Below, in pieces: positions 8,704 through 16,602 of a stretch of 64,000 nucleotides of DNA (the first letter of the stretch is position 1; every line of letters starts with the position of its first letter). The DNA comes from Desulfobacteraceae bacterium (GTDB lineage Bacteria > Desulfobacterota > Desulfobacteria > Desulfobacterales > JAABRJ01): contig JAJDNY010000147.1 of assembly GCA_022340425.1 (NCBI GenBank), positions 1-64,000 on the forward strand, given 5' to 3'. Below the pieces are notes generated by a model. It searched no databases and was not told the origin of the DNA. It saw only the letters and a list, made by a program, of their open reading frames with translations. Position numbers and translations under genes: made by a program.

Positions 8704-11010
8704 TCAATCCTCTTCTTTGGCAGGGCTGGCGAACTTGCGCGCCAGGTCGTTGTCGATGACGTAGATGCAGACCTCCTTGGCGCCCTGCTGGGTGTAGCCG
8801 TAGGTTTTGCCGAGGTTCTGCATCAGGAAGGTGACGTCTTCGCGGATGCGCTTGTCGTAGGTCTTGAACGCCTCCTGGGCGTAGTCCTTGATGGCGCTGC
8901 GGAAGTTCTCGTTCTCGAGGAACGGGTCGAGCACCTTGTCCTTGAGGTTGTAGACGTAGCGGCTGTGAAGGTCCTGGAAGAGCTGGGTTTCGAGCAGGGG
9001 CTTGCCGGCCATCAGGACCTCCTGGGGCAGGGTGCGGGTGGCGTATTCGCGCTGGGTCTCCTGGCGGAACACCCGGCGCTTCAGCTTGCCGGTGGCGGTT
9101 CCCAGCAGGCGGCCCTCGATGCTCTGAAAGAAATCCTCGCTGATCTCCAGCCGGTCCCCGGTGAACTTGCAGGTTTCGGTGGCGCCGGGCTCGAAGTTGA
9201 TGGCAAAGAGGTAGTTCTGGATGTCGCGCCCGATCTGCTCCTCGTTGTAGTAGTAAAGGCACTCCTTGACCTCCTGCAGGATGGTGTAGTTGTACATCCT
9301 GAGCAGCGAGTCCATGAAACCGGCCGGGATCACCGCGACCAGGTCCTTGCGGATCTGGGTGAAGAACTTGCACAGGTCCGACATGTTGATCAACTTGTCC
9401 TCTCGGGCGAAGGCCGAGTAGAACTCGTTGAAGATCTTGATGGAATCCCGGCCGGATATCCCCCGGTCGCCCTCCTTTTCGGACTCGGCCAGGATCCGCC
9501 GGCGGCGCTGGGCGGTCAGGCGCTTGCGGTCCTCCTCCAGCAGCCAGTTGGGGATGTAGCCGGTGTAGATCTCCATCTTGAGCAGCTGCAGGTTCTCGTC
9601 GCAGTACATGCGGTACTTGCCCGGGTCGCCGATCCACTCCAGCAGGGCCTCGGAGCGGGTGTTGAGGCGGGTGGAGATGATCACCCGGGCGAAGTTGTGC
9701 AGCACCCGCGGCAGGAAGTTGGCGTCGATCTGGCGGCCGAAAATGTTGCGGTAGATCTCCACTTCGGTCTGCAGGCCCATCACGTAGGGGATCCGGATGT
9801 ATTCAATGCGGTCGGAGAAGGACTGGAACTCCTGGATGTTGGCCTTGTCCTCGGGGTTCATCAGCGCCAGGAAGAGCGAGTTGACGTTCTCCTCCACGTC
9901 CTCCACCTTGTGAACGCCCTCGCTGATGATGTTGTGCAGCTCGATCATGCGCGCGGTGTTGTGGCTCTTGATGTCCATCAGGGCGTAGATCCCGTTGTTG
10001 GTCTTGGCGTAGCGCGAGAAGATGTACTTGACCTGGTTGCTGTCCTTGAGGATGCCGTTGATCCGGCTCTGGAGGATGTTGTTGGTGAGCACCTCCTGCT
10101 TGATGGGCTTGTCGCCGGGGGTGAAGACGCTGATGCCCTCGCCCAGGCGCCGGTTGAAGCGGTAGGGGCGCGCGTAGAGCAGCTCGAAGACCCCCTGGGG
10201 GCTCTTGAGGCGGGCCTGCAGGGCCTCATAGAGGGAGCTGCAGATGGTGCAGGGGGTGTCCCGGAAGACCCAGTCGTACTCCTTGTCGTTGAGGAGTTTC
10301 TCCTTGAAGGGGTCGCCCTGCAGCAGGTTTTCGAAGAACACCCGCCTGCAGGCCTTGGGGATCATCAAAATGGGGTTGTCGTGGCTGGGGCAGAGGATTT
10401 CGACGAAGCCCTCCCGCGGCGCCAGCGCCTGGGCGTCCGCCAGGACGTCGGGGTCCCCCTGAAAATCCTGGCTGAGCAGCTTGGCCAGTTTCTCGTAGAG
10501 GGGCATCGCCTCCTGGTCGGGCAGGGCCCCCAGGAACCGCCGGTTGAGGCGCCAGACGGCCTCGTAGCGCTTGCCGTCCTCGGTGTTGGTGTACTCCTCG
10601 AACTTGCGTAGCAGGTTGTTGAGGAAGGTGCTCTTGCCCGATCCCGGCGGCCCCTCGAAGACATAGACCTTGTTCTGCTGGGCGCCCCGTTTGAGGGCCT
10701 CCACCAGGCTGATCAGGCGGTTGGAGAAGAGCCGGTCGGCGAAAAAGGGTTGGTCGGCGCTCTCCACGAACAGGCGTTTGCAGTCGTAGTAGACGTAGTG
10801 GATGGACTCCGGGTCGTTGGGGTACTCGTCGATGCCCTCCCCGACATAGGTCTTGATCATGTCGTGAAAGACCTGGAAAACGTTGCGGATCACCCCTGCG
10901 GGGTGTGCGGTCAGCTCCTGCAGGAAGGCCTGGAAGGAAATGGCGTCGTGCTGGTTGGACTTGCCTATGCTGTGGTTGAGGTATTGCAGTGCGTTTTGGA
11001 TGTTGTCCAT
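8704..11010 (-). CDS. Second PrkA-type serine protein kinase (768 aa)
   Basis: A large AAA-fold protein with Walker A 'GPPGSGKST' at residues 120-128 and a PrkA-like C-terminus ('FKTYDKRIREDVTFLMQNLG', 'YTQQGAKEVCIYVI'). It is clearly different from the first PrkA in this locus: it is longer, carries a Cys pair in 'DTPCTICSSLYEAL', and has its own N-terminal region. PrkA/YeaG proteins are reported to have serine-kinase and/or AAA protease activity in starvation and sporulation responses. It is the fourth gene of the prkA-yeaH-spoVR set; the gap to spoVR is 33 bases, so it is probably in the same operon. The relation of the two kinases is discussed in the findings. Confidence 0.85.
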   Translation of the reverse strand: MDNIQNALQYLNHSIGKSNQHDAISFQAFLQELTAHPAGVIRNVFQVFHDMIKTYVGEGIDEYPNDPESIHYVYYDCKRLFVESADQPFFADRLFSNRLISLVEALKRGAQQNKVYVFEGPPGSGKSTFLNNLLRKFEEYTNTEDGKRYEAVWRLNRRFLGALPDQEAMPLYEKLAKLLSQDFQGDPDVLADAQALAPREGFVEILCPSHDNPILMIPKACRRVFFENLLQGDPFKEKLLNDKEYDWVFRDTPCTICSSLYEALQARLKSPQGVFELLYARPYRFNRRLGEGISVFTPGDKPIKQEVLTNNILQSRINGILKDSNQVKYIFSRYAKTNNGIYALMDIKSHNTARMIELHNIISEGVHKVEDVEENVNSLFLALMNPEDKANIQEFQSFSDRIEYIRIPYVMGLQTEVEIYRNIFGRQIDANFLPRVLHNFARVIISTRLNTRSEALLEWIGDPGKYRMYCDENLQLLKMEIYTGYIPNWLLEEDRKRLTAQRRRRILAESEKEGDRGISGRDSIKIFNEFYSAFAREDKLINMSDLCKFFTQIRKDLVAVIPAGFMDSLLRMYNYTILQEVKECLYYYNEEQIGRDIQNYLFAINFEPGATETCKFTGDRLEISEDFFQSIEGRLLGTATGKLKRRVFRQETQREYATRTLPQEVLMAGKPLLETQLFQDLHSRYVYNLKDKVLDPFLENENFRSAIKDYAQEAFKTYDKRIREDVTFLMQNLGKTYGYTQQGAKEVCIYVIDNDLARKFASPAKEED

Positions 11011-11043
11011 CGGTAAACCTCGAAGGGCCCGCGGGGCGGCGGG

Positions 11044-12753
11044 TCAGGGCGCGGCCGATTGGCCTGCGTTTGGGGCGTCAGCGGCCGCCATCACCTCCCG
11101 GCTGAGCTTGCGGTCTTTCATGGTGTAGCGCACTTTCTGCCATTCGGCCCCGGCTTTGCGGTCCTCATCGCGCTGCATGCCGGGGTAGCCCGACAGAAAC
11201 GGGTGCGCCGGGCTAAGCGGTGCGCTGTCATCTGATTTGGCCACCAGCTCGTAGGTCTCCAGCGCCACCGGCGCCCCCCACAGGTATTCGATGCCCATCA
11301 GGGTGCCGGGGATGAAGTCGCGCACCAGCGGCTTGCCTTCAAAGCGGTGCGCCAAGCGCAGGACGTTGTCCTTTTCCCCGTCGGCCGTCACCGTGATCCG
11401 CGGCGGGTGGTAGATCGCGTCCTCCAGCATCTGGCGGTAGTCTTCGGCCGAGCGGCTCTTAATGTAGTACTCCCAGACGCGGCGCTCCTGGTTGAGGCGT
11501 TTGGCGGCCACAAAGAGCTTGTGCTGGTCGACGAAATCCTGGTCCACGAAGGTGTGGATGAAGGTGAAGTCGCAGAAGTTTTCACGCACCTGGAAAAGGA
11601 AGTCCCGCCCGCTGCCCTGGCCGGTGTCGTAGCCCTGGCGCTTCCGGGCGTCCCGCAGGCGGCGGTAGGCGATGGAGTAGTGCCCCTGGTCGGCCATCCG
11701 CTCGATGGCGTAGAACAGGCGCATGCCCAGGGCGTAGGGGTTGAGCCCCACCCGGGGCATGGCCGTGACCGCCGCGTTGACCCGCGCGAATTCCACCTCG
11801 TGGCCGCGGATGCGCTTGTCCTGGAAAAAAAGGGTTTCGTGCCAGTAGCTCGCCCAGCCCTCGTTCATGACCTTGGTCCGAATCTGGGGCTGAAAGAAGA
11901 GCGAGGTTTTGCGCACTACTTCCATCACGGTTTTCATCCAGCGGTTTTCGGCCCGGTTGAGAAACTCCGAGTGGGTGCTCAGAAACTGGACCAGGTCGCC
12001 GGACTCGGGCCGCCGCTGCTCGCGGTGCTTGCGATAGAGGGTCTCGAATTCGGGGTGCTTGAGGTGGATCTCGGCGAAAAAGGTTTGCTCCCCCAAATCG
12101 CCGTAGCTGCGCATGCAGGCGTTGTAGCGCCCGATCTCCTTGATGTAGTCGGTGACGGCGACCTTCCTGTGGGTCTGGAGGAAGACATCGAAGTAAAAAT
12201 CCAGCGGCGTGGAGGTCTTGCTGGCCTCCGGGCGGTGCAGCCGGGAGAGTTCGGCGTGGAAGCCCACCAGGTTGTCGATGCTGCGCGTGAACTCGATCAC
12301 GTAGTCCACCCAGCGGCCCTTTTCCGACCGCAGCTGGGCGATCAGGCGCTTGTCCGAAAGGGCCTGGCCGGCGAAGTCCAGGTCCCAGGTGTGGCGGAAG
12401 AAGAGGTTGTTCTGGAAGAAGTCGATATGCCCCAGGACGTGGTAGAAGATCATGACGTTCAGCCAGTCGGGGTTGTTGTCGTTGTAGAACGAAATCGCCG
12501 GGCGGGTGTTGATCACGGTCTCGTAGGGGTTGCCGGGGTAAAGCTCGTACTTGCCCTTTTCGCGCAGCACCTCCACGTCGTGGACCCAGTAGTCGTAGAG
12601 GGTCGGGATCATCACCTTGGGGGAGAGCTCCAGCAGGTCGCGGTTGGTGACGATGTACTCCAGGGACTCGTCCTCGAAGCGCAGCCCGGCCTCCCGGGCG
12701 CGCGCCTTGCAGCCCTCCATGATCTTCTTGGTGTGCTGGTCGATCAGTTCCAT
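11044..12753 (-). CDS. spoVR: SpoVR family protein
   Basis: The 569-residue product matches the SpoVR/YcgB family along its length: 'MIPTLYDYWVHDVEVLREKG', 'NVMIFYHVLGHIDFFQNN', 'ETLFFQDKRIRGHEVEFA', 'FAVRENFCDFTF'-like region and a C-terminal domain ending near 'HPFLSGYPG'. In Bacillus SpoVR affects spore cortex formation; in non-sporulating bacteria it is co-conserved with PrkA and YeaH and tied to stationary-phase stress. Its biochemical role is not settled. Conserved His/Asp/Glu residues in 'YHVLGHIDF' suggest a metal site, which is inference. The start at 12753 has AGGA upstream. Confidence 0.92.
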   Translation of the reverse strand: MELIDQHTKKIMEGCKARAREAGLRFEDESLEYIVTNRDLLELSPKVMIPTLYDYWVHDVEVLREKGKYELYPGNPYETVINTRPAISFYNDNNPDWLNVMIFYHVLGHIDFFQNNLFFRHTWDLDFAGQALSDKRLIAQLRSEKGRWVDYVIEFTRSIDNLVGFHAELSRLHRPEASKTSTPLDFYFDVFLQTHRKVAVTDYIKEIGRYNACMRSYGDLGEQTFFAEIHLKHPEFETLYRKHREQRRPESGDLVQFLSTHSEFLNRAENRWMKTVMEVVRKTSLFFQPQIRTKVMNEGWASYWHETLFFQDKRIRGHEVEFARVNAAVTAMPRVGLNPYALGMRLFYAIERMADQGHYSIAYRRLRDARKRQGYDTGQGSGRDFLFQVRENFCDFTFIHTFVDQDFVDQHKLFVAAKRLNQERRVWEYYIKSRSAEDYRQMLEDAIYHPPRITVTADGEKDNVLRLAHRFEGKPLVRDFIPGTLMGIEYLWGAPVALETYELVAKSDDSAPLSPAHPFLSGYPGMQRDEDRKAGAEWQKVRYTMKDRKLSREVMAAADAPNAGQSAAP

Positions 12754-12818
12754 GGGGTTTTCCTCGCCGACTGAAGCCGGCCGGCCCCGTCGGGCCCGCG
12801 CCGTCCGCCGCGGCCGGC

Positions 12819-14204
12819 TCATTCCTCGGCGGTCAGCCGCTTGATGCCCTCGATCAGGCGCGCCTCGTCGGCCTCGGCCTGCATCACGTCCAGCCGCAGG
12901 CGCTTGCGCTGGGTGGTCAGCAGGCCCGAGTCCTTGAGGTATTTTTCCACCTCGGTCTTGCGGCCGGCGGCTGCGCCGTGCTCGGCGATGGTGACCCCCA
13001 CCCGGTTGGCGTAGGCCAGCATCTTCTTCAGCTCCGGCACGGTGGTCTTGCCGTCGGTGTCCCAGTCGTCGCCGTCGGTGCCATGAAAGATGTAGATGTT
13101 GAAGTCGGGGATCAGGTTCTCCTTCTGGACGATCTCGTTCACCAGGCGGTAGGCCGCGGCCACCTGGGTGCCGCCGGCCACCCTGAGGTTGTAGTAGGTG
13201 TAGAAGTCGGGCACCTCGGCGGCCTCGGTGTCGTGCAGCACGAAGCGGGTCTGCACCTGGCGGTCGTACTGGTAGAGCAGCCAGCTGTAGATCAGGACGT
13301 GCTGGGTGACCACCAGCTCGGTGGCGCGCCCGGCCATGGAGCCCGAGTAGTCCCGCAGGAAAAAGATCATCGCCTGGGACTCGTAGTCCTTTTCTTTGGA
13401 GAGCACCCGGAAGACCCGGTCTTTAGGGGGGATCACAAAGCGCGCGGGATCGATGTCGCCCGGGTCGGGCACATTCCCCAGGCTGATATTGGTGCGCAGG
13501 ATCCGGCGCAGGGTCGCCTTCTTGTCCAGGAGCTGGCCGAAGCCGCGGTGCCTGTCGGTCAGCTCGTAGGTGTAGCGCGCCAGGGCGCGTTTTTTGCCTT
13601 TGTCCATGAGGTTGGGCAGCTCGAATTTTTCCGTCAGGATGCGGCCCAGATCGTAGGCGCTGGATTCCAGCTCGTGGGCGCCGCCTTCCCCCTGGCCGGG
13701 ACCCGCGCCCGCGCCGCTGCCCGGCTCGCGCACCGGCTCCTGGCCGATGACCTCGCCCTCCTGACCGTCGCCGCTGCCGCCGGAGGTGTCATCGGCTTCG
13801 GGGGACTGGGGGGCGTTGTCGTGGATCAGCTTCTCCTCGACGGTGGTGGGCACCACCACCACCTTGTCGCGGCCGCCTTTGCCGGGCTTGATCAGCCGGC
13901 CCACGTTGATCCTGCGCGGAAAGCCGTCCTTTTCACGCTGGCGGTCGCGTTCCAGGAGCTCGTCCAGAGAGCCGATGCGGGCGGCGTAGCCCGGCGCCAG
14001 GGCCGTGATCGCCTGCAGGCTTTCCAGGTCGTGGTGTTCATAGAAGCCCCGCACCGGGCAAAGGGGGATCCCGGCTGCGGCGTGCGGCGCCGGCAGGCGG
14101 TGCGGGCGGCGATCGTCGATCTCGGCCAGCAGGCGCCGCTCGGCCTCTGAAAGGGCCTCTTTGGCGCGCAGGGTTTGGCAGTAGGCTTCGAATTCGGGGT
14201 TCAT
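12819..14204 (-). CDS. yeaH: DUF444 family protein YeaH/YhbH
   Basis: 461 residues with the DUF444 layout: a basic N-terminal region with 'RRINVGRLIKPGKGGRDKVV', an acidic/Gly-rich linker ('DDTSGGSGDGQEGEV') and a C-terminal von Willebrand A-like domain. The latter has the metal-site motif 'DYSGSMAGRATELV' and a later 'FHGTDGDDWDTDG'. YeaH is the partner of PrkA/YeaG in E. coli and of PrkA-YhbH-SpoVR in Bacillus. The gene lies between prkA and spoVR as usual. The start at 14204 is chosen over an in-frame start at 14282 that would add a non-conserved tail. Confidence 0.92.
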   Translation of the reverse strand: MNPEFEAYCQTLRAKEALSEAERRLLAEIDDRRPHRLPAPHAAAGIPLCPVRGFYEHHDLESLQAITALAPGYAARIGSLDELLERDRQREKDGFPRRINVGRLIKPGKGGRDKVVVVPTTVEEKLIHDNAPQSPEADDTSGGSGDGQEGEVIGQEPVREPGSGAGAGPGQGEGGAHELESSAYDLGRILTEKFELPNLMDKGKKRALARYTYELTDRHRGFGQLLDKKATLRRILRTNISLGNVPDPGDIDPARFVIPPKDRVFRVLSKEKDYESQAMIFFLRDYSGSMAGRATELVVTQHVLIYSWLLYQYDRQVQTRFVLHDTEAAEVPDFYTYYNLRVAGGTQVAAAYRLVNEIVQKENLIPDFNIYIFHGTDGDDWDTDGKTTVPELKKMLAYANRVGVTIAEHGAAAGRKTEVEKYLKDSGLLTTQRKRLRLDVMQAEADEARLIEGIKRLTAEE

Positions 14205-14319
14205 GGGATCTTCACTCACCTCTGGCGGCGGTCTCTTTGGGCGCTGCCGCCGGTTAAGGGCCCCGGCAAAAAATGATTCCACATCTTGCTTGTCTTTTTG
14301 CCGCGACCCTGACTGCCGC

Positions 14320-16380
14320 TCAGGACTCGTCCTCCTGGGTGCAGAAGTACTCGATGGTTTTCTGGGCGCAGGTGCGGCAGTAGCCCAGCTTGTTGAGCAT
14401 CGTGTCGATCATGCGGTCGTAGAGCTTCTGGTTCTCCTCGTTGGTGCGGTTGGCCAGCGCGCCGATCAGGCTGCCGGCGCCGGCGATGTCCGATTTCAAG
14501 CGCACGTCGGTGACCGCCTTGACCAGCTCCAGGTTGTCCATGAAGTCGTAATTCGGGTCGACGGAGATCTTCTGTCCGTAGATCTTGCGGATCGAGGTGC
14601 GGAAGGAGTCGCGCTGCTCTTCGGTCTTGAGCCCCAGGCGCTCCTCGACGCTGTTGATGTAGCGCTCGTCTACCTTGAGGGCCCGCAGCTCGCCGCTCTG
14701 GGGGTCCTTGTACTTCCACATGCGGTCGACTCCGAGGTTTTCGGCGTCGATGCCGATGATCATGTTGACGTAGTTCATGACGTCCTTGCGGATCGCCAGC
14801 GGCTCATCCATGTAGGCGTTGAACATCTCGGTCATGATCCGTTCGCGGTAGAGGCTCTTGGCGATCTTGAGGTCCTCCAGGAACTTGACCCGGTTGTTGG
14901 CGTCGGTAACATAGTCCAGGATCACGCGCTCCACCGCCCGGAAGATGTCGTAGGCGAACATGCAGCGCCCCTCGTTGGTCTCGGAGCTTTCCACCATGAG
15001 CTGCAGGGCGCGGCCCAGGTTGCGCTGGCCGAGGCCGCCCTGGCCGAAGCGCTTGGTGATGTCCGGCTCCTGGTTGAGAGTGTCGATCACCTCGGCCAGG
15101 GTCTTGATGCTCTTCTCGCCGGCCACCTCGCCTGCGGCAAGCTTCATGGTCTCCACCGGAGTCAACTTTTCCGAGCGCGCCAGACGCGTCAGCACGGCGG
15201 CCACCGAGGCCGCGTAGTTGAGGTTGGGGTCCTGGTGCAGGCTCTCGCGGGTCAGGGTGGTCTTGGCCTCGCTGCCGATGGCGTAGGCGGTCAGCTCGGC
15301 CTGGAGCTTGTAGTTGGTGTTGTGGGCGACGTAGCAGATCCGGCAGCGGTCGACGATGGGGGCCTCCTCCTTTTCGGAGAGGAACTGGTTGAACTCGGAG
15401 TTGTTGCTGGTGGCGATGATCAGGCTGTCGATGGGCCACTTGTAGCCGTCGATCTCGATGGAGCGGTTCTGGATCACCCCCAGGTAGACCTGCACGAGGT
15501 CCTTCTTGTTCTTGTAGATCTCGTCGCTGAAATGGATGCCGCCGCCGGCGACCCGCGCCAGGGCGCCGCGCCGCAGGTCGAAGCGGTAAGGGTTGTTGGT
15601 GTCGGCGATGTGCAGCAGGCGCTGGATCGATTCCTCACCCAGGAGGTCGACGGCCGAGGAGGTGATCTTGTCCTTGGCGGGGTATTTGCCCGTCACCGTG
15701 CCGAGGCTCTCGGTCAGGGGCACCGGCACGATCTCGACAAATTCCAGCATCTTCTCCAGGTCGCCGTCTGTGTGGTTGCGGATGTCGTTCCAGATATAGC
15801 CGCTGCAGGCCCCCAGGGGCCGGTAGTTCTCGTAGAGGGTGTCGATGGCCGCATCGCTGAAGCCGAAGGCGGACCCCAGATGCTCGCGGCTGCGGTCCGG
15901 GTCCTCGAAGAGATTCATCGCCAGTATCATGGGGTCCTCGTAGGTCTGGGACTCGATGGTGCGGATGCGGCCGTAGGTGCCCAGTTGGTCGATTTGGTTG
16001 AAGCGGAAGGTGTACTTGCGGTTGGGGGGCAGGGTCAGAAAGCCCCGGTAGCGCGCGCACAGAAAGTCCACCATGAAGGTCTTGCCGTTTCCCGGCTCGC
16101 CCACCAGCACGAAGGCCATCTCTTTGGAGGAGCCGCCTTCGGCGGCGTCCTTGACGTAGGAGACGAAGCTGTTGAGCTCGTCGTACATGCCGATGATGTG
16201 CTTTTTGCCGGTGCGGAAGATCTCGAAATCGTAGGTGGTTTTGCCGTTGACAACGACCTTGCGGATCTCCTTTTCGAGAACCATGCGGGTGACGGCCTGG
16301 AAGGCGTTTTCGAAGCTGCGCCGGCCTTCCTTGACGGCCGTCACGTGCTCCTGGAGGCGGTTGTTGCTGGGTCCTGTCAT
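14320..16380 (-). CDS. prkA: PrkA (YeaG) serine protein kinase
   Basis: 686 residues from the ATG at 16380, which has an excellent ribosome-binding site (GGGAGGAAAC). The AAA domain has Walker A 'GEPGNGKT' at residues 94-101, and sensor-like 'SLIIATSNNSEFN' follows; the PrkA C-terminal domain ends in 'YCRTCAQKTIEYFC', a Cys pair worth noting. In E. coli and Bacillus, PrkA/YeaG acts in nutrient-stress responses with YeaH and SpoVR, as here. A sigma-70-type promoter lies ~170 bases upstream. An in-frame extension to 16584 lacks coding character. Confidence 0.93.
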   Translation of the reverse strand: MTGPSNNRLQEHVTAVKEGRRSFENAFQAVTRMVLEKEIRKVVVNGKTTYDFEIFRTGKKHIIGMYDELNSFVSYVKDAAEGGSSKEMAFVLVGEPGNGKTFMVDFLCARYRGFLTLPPNRKYTFRFNQIDQLGTYGRIRTIESQTYEDPMILAMNLFEDPDRSREHLGSAFGFSDAAIDTLYENYRPLGACSGYIWNDIRNHTDGDLEKMLEFVEIVPVPLTESLGTVTGKYPAKDKITSSAVDLLGEESIQRLLHIADTNNPYRFDLRRGALARVAGGGIHFSDEIYKNKKDLVQVYLGVIQNRSIEIDGYKWPIDSLIIATSNNSEFNQFLSEKEEAPIVDRCRICYVAHNTNYKLQAELTAYAIGSEAKTTLTRESLHQDPNLNYAASVAAVLTRLARSEKLTPVETMKLAAGEVAGEKSIKTLAEVIDTLNQEPDITKRFGQGGLGQRNLGRALQLMVESSETNEGRCMFAYDIFRAVERVILDYVTDANNRVKFLEDLKIAKSLYRERIMTEMFNAYMDEPLAIRKDVMNYVNMIIGIDAENLGVDRMWKYKDPQSGELRALKVDERYINSVEERLGLKTEEQRDSFRTSIRKIYGQKISVDPNYDFMDNLELVKAVTDVRLKSDIAGAGSLIGALANRTNEENQKLYDRMIDTMLNKLGYCRTCAQKTIEYFCTQEDES

Positions 16381-16555
16381 GTTTCCTCCCATGTTTGGGC
16401 GCGCTGTGGTCTGGCGACCCGCAGCGGCATCGCAATCGGATGGGTCCTGCCGGATGAGGGCCCGGCGGGGCCGGATGGGCAGGGGGGCGTGTTTTTCCCG
16501 TCGAGGCGCGTCGCTTCCGGCGGGGCGGGGCGGAACGATTTGGTGAAACACCCCT

Positions 16556-16584
16556 ACTATAACTACGGGGGCTGCGGGCGTCAA
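16556..16584 (-). promoter_or_regulatory. Sigma-70 promoter of the prkA-yeaH-spoVR-prkA2 locus
   Basis: On the minus strand TTGACG (16584-16579) and TATAGT (16561-16556) are separated by exactly 17 bases. It lies between the end of ccoI and the prkA start and predicts a leader of ~170 bases. A housekeeping-type promoter is notable because the E. coli counterpart is driven by stress sigma factors. Confidence 0.65.
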
Positions 16585-16602
16585 TTTGGCCTGCTGCGGC
16601 CC

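Noticed and set aside
8965-10611. A 548-codon open frame on the plus strand
   Set aside because: Antisense shadow of the second PrkA gene in high-GC DNA; no ribosome-binding site or recognisable domain.
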